Source: Adineta steineri (taxonomy: Eukaryota; Rotifera; Eurotatoria; Adinetida; Adinetidae). From it: DNA of 64,000 nt. How positions within the stretch are numbered: the stretch's first letter is position 1; each line of letters opens with the position of its first letter. The stretch covers positions 159,324 through 223,323 of the forward strand of contig CAJNOI010000036.1 in assembly GCA_905250115.1 (NCBI GenBank), written 5' to 3'. The notes beneath the pieces are model-generated. The model had not been told where the DNA came from and did no database searches. It was given only the letters and a program-made list of their open reading frames with translations. This document shows, one piece after another, positions 53,641-64,000 of this stretch. The position numbers were made by a program, and so were the translations under genes.

Positions 53641-55750
53641 GTGCATTGGTTTTGTTACTATTCATTCGTTATTCATATGTAGTTTTACATAGTGATGCTA
53701 TAGTATGTCTTACGTACCATCGCAATGATAAAATAATATCAGCACATGACAGAATGCGTATAAGTTATTCTTAGTTTATATTTGATGCTTGTCTAGAACC
53801 TCCGGTGCTTTTCTCATCATTTAATCGTCTCGTACGTGCTCAAAAAGTAGTGTAATTTACAGTGGTTTGATATATTCAATTTATAATCTAATCAACTTTG
53901 ATTATGTCTCTGAGTTTTTATGTAAAATTTACATGAATTTATTAATAAACACAAGATATCAAGACAACTTGAACAATAGGTACATTCAAATAAATTTGTT
54001 TTCATTAGTTATATGATAGTAATAACTGTGAATTGAATTGAAGAGTGTGTAAGATGTTTTATAAAAAGAAAATATTAAAAAATAAACTGATACATTGAGT
54101 ATTAATGGAAGCGTCTTATTCATTGTGAAGTGTTACATCTATTTTATAAAAAAGAAAATATTAATGATATATACTGATGTTTTTATTTTTAGCTATTATT
54201 CTTAAAAAGAACATTGGTAGACAGTTTTAAATATTGATTCCATCAGTATCTATAAAGAAAGTGCTAAAAACCATTTAAAAATGGGCTCGCTATTAATATT
54301 ATCTAAGACGCGCTCAATGCTGAATGATTTATTATTTGATATAAGAATATATCACATAGTAAGTAAATATCTGTTCTATGCAGAAACTTTCTCTATATAT
54401 TTAACTGCTCGACGTTTTATAGAAGAAAAAAACCTGTTTTATCTAATCGATTTTTCTTCTAATTGAAAACTAATAAGATTTTGTGAAATAGATATATTAT
54501 TAATAGTAAGTATTATGTTGATCTGTATAAATCTATAAATATGTTTTCTGCTCTGAATATTACATAAAAACACCTTGATCTTATAAAAAAAAGTAATTAA
54601 AACCAAAATAGAAAACCTTTTCATAAAAAAAAGTGCCTGATTAAGCCATTTCTCTTTTGTTTTGTTTCTCTTCAGTATGACCTAATCATTCGAGTAAACA
54701 AATGAATATACTAATATGTCATGTCATGTCATCATTACTCAAGCCGAAATCCGTTAGACAACAAATAAGCTCAACAAAAAAAAAAAAGAAAATACCCGTA
54801 AAACGACTATAATCATCATTATTCGGCTACATTCGTTCATCTCCGTTCAAATAATAATTATTATTTGTATCGTATAAAAAGAGAAAAGAATTTCATCATT
54901 TCTCTATTCTAGTTGAACGATTACTCATTCATTTTATAGTAAGTACATGTTGTTATTTGTTAATCATAGTCAACTTCTATATTATTTCTATTCTTTATAT
55001 TTTAATACGCAATAAATCATACGATTTTCTCAATTAAAATAACGACGTAAAACTTTTATCTTTTTCATAACTATAACATGTGGTTAGAACATCCTTTTCT
55101 TTTTATGTGTGTGTGTGTGTGTCGAAATTAGATGAGACATTTTGATGACAAAGAAAATATTTCTATATTAAACAATTAATCTTCAAAGTCGGTTCATTTG
55201 CTCTTTTATATTATATACTATTGAAAGAATGTCGATCATGAAATAATGCTGACAGTTAGTTACTAGAAACACGGAAAAAGAGAAAGAAAGAAAGAAAAAA
55301 AGAAGGAAAATGTAATAGAGATGATGGCTATCGCATACTGTTAACAGAATATACATGTACGTCCATCCAAGGTTTGACACATTTCCTCCTTTTTTTTTTC
55401 TTCTTTCTCGATTTCTCGTCGAACATCTAAGCTGAACATAGTAAGCATTATTTCTTCTATTTGCTTTCGCTCTTTCTCTATCTTAACCCTTCAGAAAAAA
55501 ACAGACACGCACATACATGTATCACTGATCTAAACATACACACATCGACACTATCTATCTATATATATATATATATAACTGTGTTTAGTAATGATCATAT
55601 CATCATAATAGGTAATTTAGTTCTTTTTTTGTTTGATTTTCCAAATGGAAATTAGATGGTAAGTATTCTTACTTTTGTCTTTTTCTTTGTCATAATATTT
55701 TAATTAAATAAAAATAAACATTCGAGAAAATTAAAAACAAAGAATCATCG

Positions 55751-55827
55751 ATCAAACATAGACTCGAACCCTGGATATTGTAGTAAAAAATCATACATTC
55801 TACCGAGTGAACCATCTGGACGTTGAC
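55751..55827 (-). pseudogene. tRNA-like relic
   Basis: On the minus strand there is a B-box-like GGGTTCGAGTC and, at normal distance upstream, an A-box-like TGGTTCACTCGG. The ends GTCAA and TTGAT can pair as part of an acceptor stem. The anticodon arm has an oversized T-rich loop and the T stem has mismatches, so a working tRNA is unlikely. It is a decayed tRNA gene or the head of a tRNA-derived SINE. Confidence 0.45.
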
Positions 55828-58056
55828 ACTGCCAAAAAAACTTCGACAAACGTTCGAAGAATAATATTACTTTTTATACGTTTTGAATCAAATAGAGTAG
55901 CTTGCAGGTCATAGAAGACATCTAACTTTTCTTTTGAGAAACCTACGGATATGTCGAGAAGTAAGGTAGTTTATAAAATGTCGAAAAACTGATTAATTTC
56001 GAGAAAATAATCTTTTTTTTTTATAAAGTATGAACATACAGATTCTTTGTGACTTTTACACTGTTTGGTTTCTCTTTTTTTTCTTCAACGCAAAAAGATG
56101 AAAGAACTGAAGCATGGAGTACAATTCATGACATACAATATAATGTGTTCTTTCTCGTTTTCCTCTCTCCTACACTTAATACAGAAATGTTGTTATCTCA
56201 TGTTGAGTAAACTTTCTTTGTTCTATGTGTTATAGACACACGTAACAGCTCATAGAGTAAGTGCAAAGTTCTTCTTTTCAAAATATGAACAATTCTTCAA
56301 CGAAAATAATGACATTAAAATTTCATTATTCAAGGTCTTTTTGTGTATAGAAAGTACTATAAATTAAGTTTACTCCGAAGAATTTATCTACTATTTGTAA
56401 GATTGTTAGTTCCGATTAGATTACTCATTCATGTGAATAAAGAAAAAAAAGATATATTTAGTATTTAATAACAAAAAAAAAGACAATGAAATGTCCTTAT
56501 TATATAGTAGAGCAACGTTCTTTTCATCTCAATAGTTACTCTAATAGGATTAAATTATCTGTCAGATTTTATTATAGTAGTTTTTTTCATTGTAGAACAC
56601 TTTATGATCCTGGATATATTTCCTCGTTTTTTTCTGTTATTAATAAAAAACAATCTATCTTAGTTTAATTTAAAATAGAACGTTAAGGACATTTGAGTTA
56701 TTTCTCTAGTAATAAAAACTAATATATATATATATTTTTCTTATTGTGTGTCCTGATGACATATATTATATTATTTTACATATATCTGTAAATATAAACG
56801 ATTAATTTGCCATAAACAGCACATGTTCCGTTTGTTTAGGTATATATAGATATAGCATCCTTTACAAGTTTGATTTCTTTTCATCTTTATAGACGTTTTA
56901 ATAATATTAAGTAACGGATGATGATATTTTTCTTCTGTAAATTTGAAAATAAAATCATGAGATTCCAGAACGAATCAGTTAGAGTTAAATAAAACATGAC
57001 TAGTCATGTTGATAATAAAAGTAAAGAAAAATGATTGCCACACCATGTATATGGGCATGCCAAACGAATGAATAATTGTCGGGGCATATGTTCGTGCATG
57101 TGCTGAGAGTGTGATACTATGTGCTTCGAGCAGAACTAGACAAAATTGAAGCCATGACAAAAAAAACGAGGAAAACTACCATCACTTTTTTTTTCTTCTT
57201 TTCTTGTTTCTATACTTATCACTTATTCTTAGTCTTCTACACTTGAACATTCTACATTTATATTTTCTTTTCTTCTCTTCATCATCAAGTCGACAGGAAA
57301 ATGGGTATGTTTCATATATATATAAAGTTCATTTTGATTCAATCATTTTCAATAGAATATTATGCTTAACCTTTGAATATATTGTAGTTCTCATTTAAAT
57401 TATTGGTAAATAAGTTTCCATAGTATAAACGGAAATACACATGTTTTCCGTCTAAAACTAAATGAGAGTATGAAATAGAGAGACAGACACGGAATGAGTA
57501 GGAAAAAAAAGCATTTTTTATATCTGTAATGTTAACTTTGCAAACAAAACATGTCAATATTGAATAACAAAATGGATGTATATGGTAGCAAACATTACTT
57601 TTTTTCCATTTATTATTTTTTTTCCCTTCAGGCTATATCTCGTAGATACCTCGAAAATAAATTGTTTATAGTCTTTTTTTGTTCATTACTAGGCACTTTT
57701 AATCAAATATAATAATCCGACTACTGTAGACATAAAAAAGATGAGAAAAATCTTCTTTTGTTTCTTTCTATTTCAGCTCGAAATATATAAGGTTAAAAAT
57801 ACTACAGATATAAAAGCATTACTGTCAAATACAACCGGGTACTTAGTGCTCGTAGTTCGATTTTATATTTATAACTTTGCCTGTTTTTTTTCTTCATCGA
57901 TATATATGTTAAAAGAATGTTTATGTCACATTCATTATTATTTAAAGTATTTTATCGAATTAAGTACAAATCATGTTCTTCTATTTTAGATTAAATTGAC
58001 ATTAGATATAAGTACAAAATAAAACCAAATCTCTACGTACATACATACTTAAAGTA

Positions 58057-59432
58057 ATGGAACCAACTAATGAATTATTACCATTACTAATAGATTCAAA
58101 TGAACGTTTTCGTACAATACGTGAACTTGGTTCAGGTACATATGGTCGTGTTATGCTTGCATTAGATCGTGATTTACAACAACGATGTGCATTAAAAATT
58201 TTACAAAAATCAACAACAAAATATCGTGATTTTCATCGTGAATATAATTATTCATTATTATTATCATCACATCGTTCAATAATTGATACATATGAAGATC
58301 GTTGTTTTCAAACAACAGATGCATATGTTATTGTTCAAGAATTTGCACCATTAGGTGATTTATTTGAATCAATTCCACCACAACGTGGTCTACCTGAAAA
58401 AGCTGTTAAAACAATTATGAAACAAGTTGCATCAGCATTAGAATTTATGCATGATAAAGGATTGGTAAGTTTTTTTAATATAAAATATTGTACATCAAAA
58501 TAAAATGTCTCAATAATTGGATTATTTACTTAAGTTAAAAATATTCTACACTCATTCATAAGTCATGTAACGATAAATATTTTTCAGGATTTAAAAATCA
58601 TTATTTTAATGTAAATATGAACTCTTATTTTATTTTTAGGTTCATCGTGATGTTAAACCAGAAAATGTAATGATTTTCGATGCTGATTTTCATAAAGTTA
58701 AATTAATTGATTTTGGTATGACAAGAAAATGTGGTACATATGTACGACGTTTAATTGGTAGTATACCATATTCACCACCTGAAGTATGTGATGCACTTAA
58801 TAATGATATACTTGTATCAACATCAATGGATGTTTGGGCATTTGGTGTATTACTATTTTGTAGTCTAACAGGTAATGAAAACAAAAAATGAAATTCTAAT
58901 AATAAATAAAATAATTTTTCTAATATAGGTAATTTTCCTTGGGAACATGCTCAAGAATCAGATATATATTTTAATGAATATAATCAATGGATTCAAAATT
59001 ATCAAATGGAACGTCGTTATAAATTACCATCACAATGGTATAAATTTAGTAATCGTTTAATGAGATTATTTCGTAAAATGCTTGGTAAATAGATTTATCT
59101 TTTGATAACAAACTAATTATTATTTTTATTTAGATCCTGAACCATTAAAACGATGTGAAATAACTGAAATTGATAAATATTATGATGATAAATGGATACA
59201 TGATCATTTTAATAATCGTCGACGTTCATCAAATGAAGATGAAGGTGTAGAAGAAGATTTTTCTTCATCTGGTAGTGGTATTGAATGTAATACAGTAACA
59301 TCAAGTACAATAAGTAATAGTGACTTTGAAGAATTAACACAAATGATGAGAAATTCTTTAACTGGTTTTGATAATTTATTAACAAATGAAAATCAACAAT
59401 CATCAACAAATGTTACTAAAACTTATTGTTAA
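58057..59432 (+). CDS. SBK-type serine/threonine protein kinase
   Basis: Probably active kinase related to SH3-binding domain kinase 1 (SBK1). Four exons: 58057-58464, 58640-58871, 58930-59082 and 59134-59432 (approximate). Starting at [20 protein letters not shown], it has the glycine loop [11 protein letters not shown], the ATP-binding lysine in CALKIL, the catalytic loop [16 protein letters not shown] in [16 protein letters not shown] in place of APE, and [19 protein letters not shown]. The C-terminal tail is acidic and Ser/Asn-rich, ending NVTKTYC. The short N-terminus and [20 protein letters not shown] helix match SBK members. It lacks the long Pro-rich SH3-binding tail of vertebrate SBK1. 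Poly(A) signal at 59690-59695. Confidence 0.85.
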
Positions 59433-60648
59433 ATTTTTTTTCTTTCTTTGAAAGATTTATTCCGAGTGTAATCATTATTTTATACATACAGTGAATATAT
59501 AGATAGTCAAACAGTGTATGTATATATATATATAAACAAATGGCTTTTTGTCATATAGAATTCCGTCCGATGTATATTTTGTCATTTGAAAACAAAAAAA
59601 ATTCTCTTTCTTCTTCTTCTTGCTTGTTTAACTGTTTACATTTATCATTTGTTTAATGAGTTTTTATGGGTATATTTAATAATGAACAAAATAAAACTCA
59701 ATAATATCGCAAAAATCTACGTTTTCTCTTCTTCTCCTTTTGTATATGAAGGATAAAAGCAAATAATTATGTTTATATTTTAGTCAAGTTTCATAGAAAC
59801 ACGAACGATCATTAGTGCTTTCCGGATACACAGGATGTTCTCAATCAAAAAAATTGAACCTTCGATCATAATTATTTTCATATGTAATACTAGAAGGATC
59901 CTTCCGTCGAATGTTTATCGATTAATTTCATATTATTAACAGTTCCATAACTTTAATATTAATATACTATATTTTCTCAGAAGAATATTTACGCATATAT
60001 TTTTTTTTCAAAAATGACGTAAAAAGAGAATATAAAATTAAAAAAGATTGAGAAATTATTTATTAATGTATTATGAATGTGTTTTAAAAAAAGAAGAAAA
60101 TAATTCTATTCATTAAAGAATAAATTAATCATAAAAGAATATATTTATAAAAATCAAGCATCCCACGCTTTACACTTAACAATTCGAGAAGATCATTCAT
60201 TCGTAGATATGAGAGTAATAAGTTTTCAATAACTTTTTATTTTTTATAGAAATGGAATTATACGATACTTAACTACTAATATAATTTACATATTAATTGT
60301 TACTATGCTGATCTTCTTCAATAGTAAACTGAGAAGCAATTTTTATCTTGCTGACGTCAATACATAGACACTTCATATAATTAATGGCATCCTTCATGTT
60401 TTTTTTCTTATATCGACTCTAAGATGCATTTATATCAAGTACTTGTGAAGTATAAAAACAAGCTAATTTTAATTGAAGTAACTCTGTTTCTTGTTGCTTT
60501 AGAAATCCTAAGTGTACTGTAAATAATGAAATAATAAATTTGCACAAGACTTTAATAGAAAATAAAATCGGAATGATAATTTACTGTTAAATTAGAAAAA
60601 TACACACACACACGCACGCACACGCGCAAATTTAAATAAAATATTCTT
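59433..60648. other. Convergent intergenic region
   Basis: The region lies between the 3' ends of the kinase (+) and the potassium channel (-). It contains the kinase poly(A) signal at 59690-59695 and a CA repeat near 60602-60626. No gene is seen. Confidence 0.6.
59690..59695 (+). terminator. Poly(A) signal of SBK-type kinase
   Basis: AATAAA about 258 bp after the stop. Confidence 0.5.
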
Positions 60649-62321
60649 TTATATCGAACTTCGTTTTTGAATTTTGTCTAGTTGAAGATAAGATCGATGT
60701 AAAGCCATATTTTCATCTATTTCAATTTTTGGTTGTAATGATTCAAGAATTTGTTCTCGAAGTGATCGTATAACAATCATTTGTGGTTTAACTAATGTTG
60801 TTTTTTGTTGATGTAACATATTTTGATGTTTACGTTTAAATTTTGTTTTACATGATGTTGGTATACATGATGATTGACCACGACATGAGCAAAGTGATAA
60901 ATCACTTGCACTAGCTTCCATTGGTATACGTGGTGCATTATTAATAGGCCCAAGTAAAGATGGTGTATCTTCATCATCTTCTAATGTAACAAGACGACCA
61001 TTTGATGATATAACATCACCCACAACTCGTACTTGTTGTCGACGTCGTTCTTCCATCTCATATCGTTCATTTCTTGAACGTTTAGTATTTGTTTCAACAA
61101 AACGTAAGATAAGTAGATTACCACTAGAAGCGACTATTGTTAGACCAGTTAAAATAAACATTATACAAAATAAGATATATAACCAACCAATACTACCATA
61201 ATCATCTTTTTGCATAGGTACTAAATCTCCAAAACCTATTAATTAATTAAATTTTCTATTATATAAAAAACAAAAAAAAACAATGAGTAAAATACACATA
61301 CCAATAGTTGTTCTAAATAAAGAAACAGAAAAAAATAAAATAAATTTTCTTTCAAAGATCAAATTTTAAAAATATAGATATGAACTAACTTGATACTTAA
61401 CTAATGATTTCGCTTCCAAAAAAAAATTAGAACATATACAAGCGGAATAAAAATATAGTGCTTTTGAACCTCGAGGCAAGCTTATAAGAATTGGTCTATA
61501 TTGTCATAATCAAATTGAGAATTGTCATGCCTGCAAGAAATCTCTTAACCAGTATTTTAGAATATGCTTTCAATTTTCATGTTTACATTCAATTATATAA
61601 GATTAAAGAACATGTTTAGAAATATCAAACGACTAAGTATTATTCTTTAAAACAATATATATGTAAAAAAAAATACTTACAATGTTAATAAACAATAATA
61701 AAATGCATCAAAATAGCGCCAATTTTCATATCGATGAAATACATATGAACCTGTTGCAAGTGTTAATACAGTTAATAATGCTTCACATGTTAATAATTCC
61801 ATTGCTGTTATTTGCGGTTCACGTTTACGTTTAAAATGTCGTTTAATACGTTTTAAAACAAATGTTATTAATGAATTAAGTCGTTCACCAACACTTTGAA
61901 TCATAATAAGCCACATTGGTATACCAATTAATGCATATGCAATTGTTACAGCACGTCCTGCTTTAGTATACGGTATAGCGTGCCCATAACCAACAAGAGC
62001 AAGAACAACAGTTGCATAATAAAATGACCCAATAAATTTCCATTGTTTTTTACGATAATTTAAACGTGATTCAACAGTTCGTGTTAAATTTTCGAATTCA
62101 CTCTTACTCATATTATGCTGTTGTCGAAAAACATCGATACGTGTTTGTAAATTAGCATAACTAATTGATTCTTGTGTTGATTCTAATCTATCGAATATAG
62201 CTGCACCAATAACAAGATAAACAAGTGTTGTAAGAACATATGCTAATGTACGATAATTTTGAATACGAAAAGGTGTTTTAGTTGTTGGTGTTAAAACGAC
62301 ATCAGGACCAGGTGGCCTTTA
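60649..62321 (-). CDS. TASK-type two-pore-domain potassium channel, 5' exon missing
   Basis: Plasma-membrane leak K+ channel of the KCNK3/KCNK9 (TASK) group. The first readable exon (62321-61680) begins at an intron acceptor, so the N-terminal few residues and ATG lie upstream and are not resolved. It encodes TM1 (TLAYVLTTLVYLVIGAAIFD), the extracellular cap, pore 1 (SFYYATVVLALVGYGHAIPY), TM2 (ALIGIPMWLIMIQSVGERLN), a basic loop and TM3. An 11-bp microexon (61302-61312) completes pore 2, LTTIGFGD. The last exon has TM4 and a cytoplasmic tail with CSCRG and CIPTSC, ending KRSSI, which fits the 14-3-3-binding C-terminus (KRR-S-V type) of TASK channels. Pore 1 lacks the usual filter threonine. 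Confidence 0.88.
61302..61312 (-). other. 11-nt microexon of K2P channel
   Basis: AACAACTATTG lies between a TTATTTAG acceptor and a GTATGTG donor. Joined to ..ACATT upstream and GTTTTGGAGAT downstream it reads L-T-T-I-G-F-G-D, the exact second-pore signature. Without it the frame and filter are lost, so it must be real. Confidence 0.88.
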
Positions 62322-64000
62322 ACAATTATAATATATTAGATTAAAAGAAAATTTTTTTACAAGGATACATACATATTTATTCAGATAATTGTATCATATT
62401 CAATGACTATTTTATTTATATATCATCTAATTTAATTGATGACAAGACAACAAATAATAATAATAAAATATCTTATGTTGTGACAGTTGGTATCTGAAAA
62501 AAGAAGATGCTAACTATATAATCAATGAAAAGCAAATAGAAGCACCTGGTTTCGTTCTTCTTTAATAATCCATTAGCATTTCTATATTATCTCAAAAATT
62601 GGAGTCGTATAATCAATAACAAATATCAATTTCCTCTGTCAATTGCAAGGAAATCTGACACTGTATATAATATTTATCGATTAAGTAATGTATAAACAAA
62701 AATACTATCATTTAGATATACAAAAAAAAAGAGAAAGAAAAGTCATATCTGTATATATAATCTTTTATTGTTATACACATATGCGGGATATTATTTGTGC
62801 ACATAATTTAAGTTATATTATAATAGACAATAAAAGAAGAAATCAATGACTAGAAAGTTAATTTCTATTTCAAAGAAAACTATTGAACGAAATGTGCAAA
62901 TTGAAAAAGAAAACTTATCATACTTATTGATAAGAAAATTAGAAACATACGAGATCTTCTCGATCGTTATATTCTTCTTCTTTTATGCTTTATTATAAAA
63001 AAAATTTCTAAGCATCATCATTCGATCTTATTCTTCTACGACATTGTCTGATTGCAAATTCTACTCAATGTTTATCATGGTTCGATCACCACCAATCGAT
63101 CATAATCTAATAAAGTAAACTTAAGAAGCAAAAAAAAAGAAAAAAAAAAGAAGACAACGACGAGAGAAGTGAATGTTGGCTCGTAACATCTCCCTCTCTC
63201 TCTCTCCCTCCCTGTCTTCATCGGTTCTAATGATGATCGATGAGTGAACACAAGCGACAAATGTCTTTCGACACGCGCATGTTGATGTGAAGAAAAAAAA
63301 ACAAGCAAATAAAATTTGTAACAACTGTCAACTTAACGAATAGTAAAAACAAACGAATGAATGAATAGAAACTACGACACCGTTCTGATCGATGAATGAT
63401 CAAAGAAATGATGACGTTATTGTCAATACACAGAACAACTCTCTTTAACATATATATATATTTTTATTACTATTATTATTATTGTTTTATTCAACCACAT
63501 CCGTTAGGCGAACTCTCTGAAATGTTTGATTCAATGCTGCATACTCTCATTGTTAATTGGAGCGCAAAGCTATAAGGAATAATAAGGGAGAAAAAAAAAC
63601 TAAAGTCAAACTCACTTGAATAAGTCAGCCGAAGCAACATATACTACTAAATAAGAAGATAAAAGAAGTAAGATTTAAAAGTTTCTCTTTTTTTTTTACA
63701 TATGATTATTCAAATGAACGGTTGAGTCCGAACAAAGACATGATCAAATGATAGAATATGATTGAGATATATATATATATATAAAATTTTGTGTCTTTAA
63801 AGATTTTATGAATAGATACTATTATTGTTTGCTATTCTCTTGTTTTCCTTCTCTATTTCTATCTTGTCTTTTACTCTATCTATCTACATGTGCTAAGCAA
63901 TGAAACGAGACGATGACGAGAACGTCATGCATTGCTCTATCTTCCTCGTTCTCTCTTCGTCACTACTCATCAAACAAATACTATCTAGAGAGAAAGAGAG
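62322..64000. other. Region upstream of K2P channel, first exon not found
   Basis: Should contain the channel's short first exon or its 5' intron. Minus-strand frames at 63075-63451 are repeat-like (poly-Phe, Arg/Glu runs) and show no link to the channel. A CT-rich microsatellite lies at about 63189-63213 and a TA repeat near 63768-63783. Confidence 0.5.
63189..63213. repeat. (CT)n microsatellite
   Basis: CT-rich simple repeat with interruptions. Confidence 0.8.

Larger units (their letters stand above)
53066..58056. other. Long intergenic region with relics
   Basis: About 5 kb before the SBK-type kinase. It contains an open stretch without ATG at 53391-53640 (-), a tRNA-like relic at 55751-55827 (-), and microsatellites (GT near 55104-55122, TA near 55558-55577). 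Short AG/GT-bounded pieces upstream of 58057 could be 5' UTR exons of the kinase, but I cannot support any. Frames at 54281, 55461, 56486 and 57741 look random. Confidence 0.5.

Noticed and set aside
63075-63451. Three overlapping minus-strand frames upstream of the K2P channel
   Set aside because: Low-complexity (Phe, Arg/Glu) and not joinable in frame to the first readable channel exon. I could not identify the true first exon.

Overview
This is a eukaryotic, animal-type stretch of DNA: AT-rich, with many short introns (mostly about 45-80 bp, GT..AG), long AT-rich spacers, simple repeats and short inverted-repeat elements. The genes belong to metazoan families (BBS2, PRMT3, RPRD2, BCR/ABR, DCDC1, TASK-type K2P channel, SBK kinase, C2orf81). 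Short introns, heavy AT bias, His/Gln/Asn-rich low-complexity segments and a possible spliced-leader-type acceptor suggest a lophotrochozoan such as a bdelloid rotifer (Rotaria or Adineta type). The species call is inference; the animal call is firm.

Layout, left to right. 1-2909: no gene seen. 2910-4334 (-): C2H2 zinc-finger protein with a ZAD-like N-terminus. 4335-6613: simple-repeat-rich spacer. 6614-8544 (-): C2orf81 homologue. 8545-11099: spacer. 11100-12201 (-): type II membrane protein, probably a glycosyltransferase. 12202-14626: spacer. 14627-17432 (-): RPRD2-like RNA polymerase II CTD-binding protein. 19657-21337 (-): PH-domain (evectin-like) protein with Gly-rich and prion-like tail. 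22120-27335 (-): BCR/ABR-type DH-PH-C2-RhoGAP protein. 28331-28430: assembly gap. 29007-32011 (+): BBS2. 33043-42875 (+): DCDC1-like giant doublecortin protein with several small inverted-repeat elements in its introns. 44034-45704 (+): unrecognised Cys/His-motif protein, followed after only 109 bp by 45814-48761 (+) PRMT3. 49728-53065 (+): disordered, repeat-bearing basic protein. 53066-58056: spacer with a tRNA-like relic. 58057-59432 (+): SBK-type kinase. 60649-62321 (-): TASK-type two-pore potassium channel, whose first exon is not resolved.

The genes do not form one pathway. BBS2 and DCDC1 both act in cilia or microtubules. RPRD2 and PRMT3 act in gene expression. BCR/ABR and the PH protein act at membranes and in small-GTPase signalling. 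The most notable points are: a K2P channel whose first pore filter reads LVGYG instead of T-I/V-GYG and whose second filter is encoded by an 11-nt microexon; a PRMT3 whose zinc finger has lost its metal ligands but whose catalytic core is intact; a possible trans-spliced gene pair (Cys/His protein and PRMT3); and a set of MITE-like elements, two with target-site duplications. Exon limits were read by eye from splice signals and reading frame, so individual junctions may be off by a few bases.
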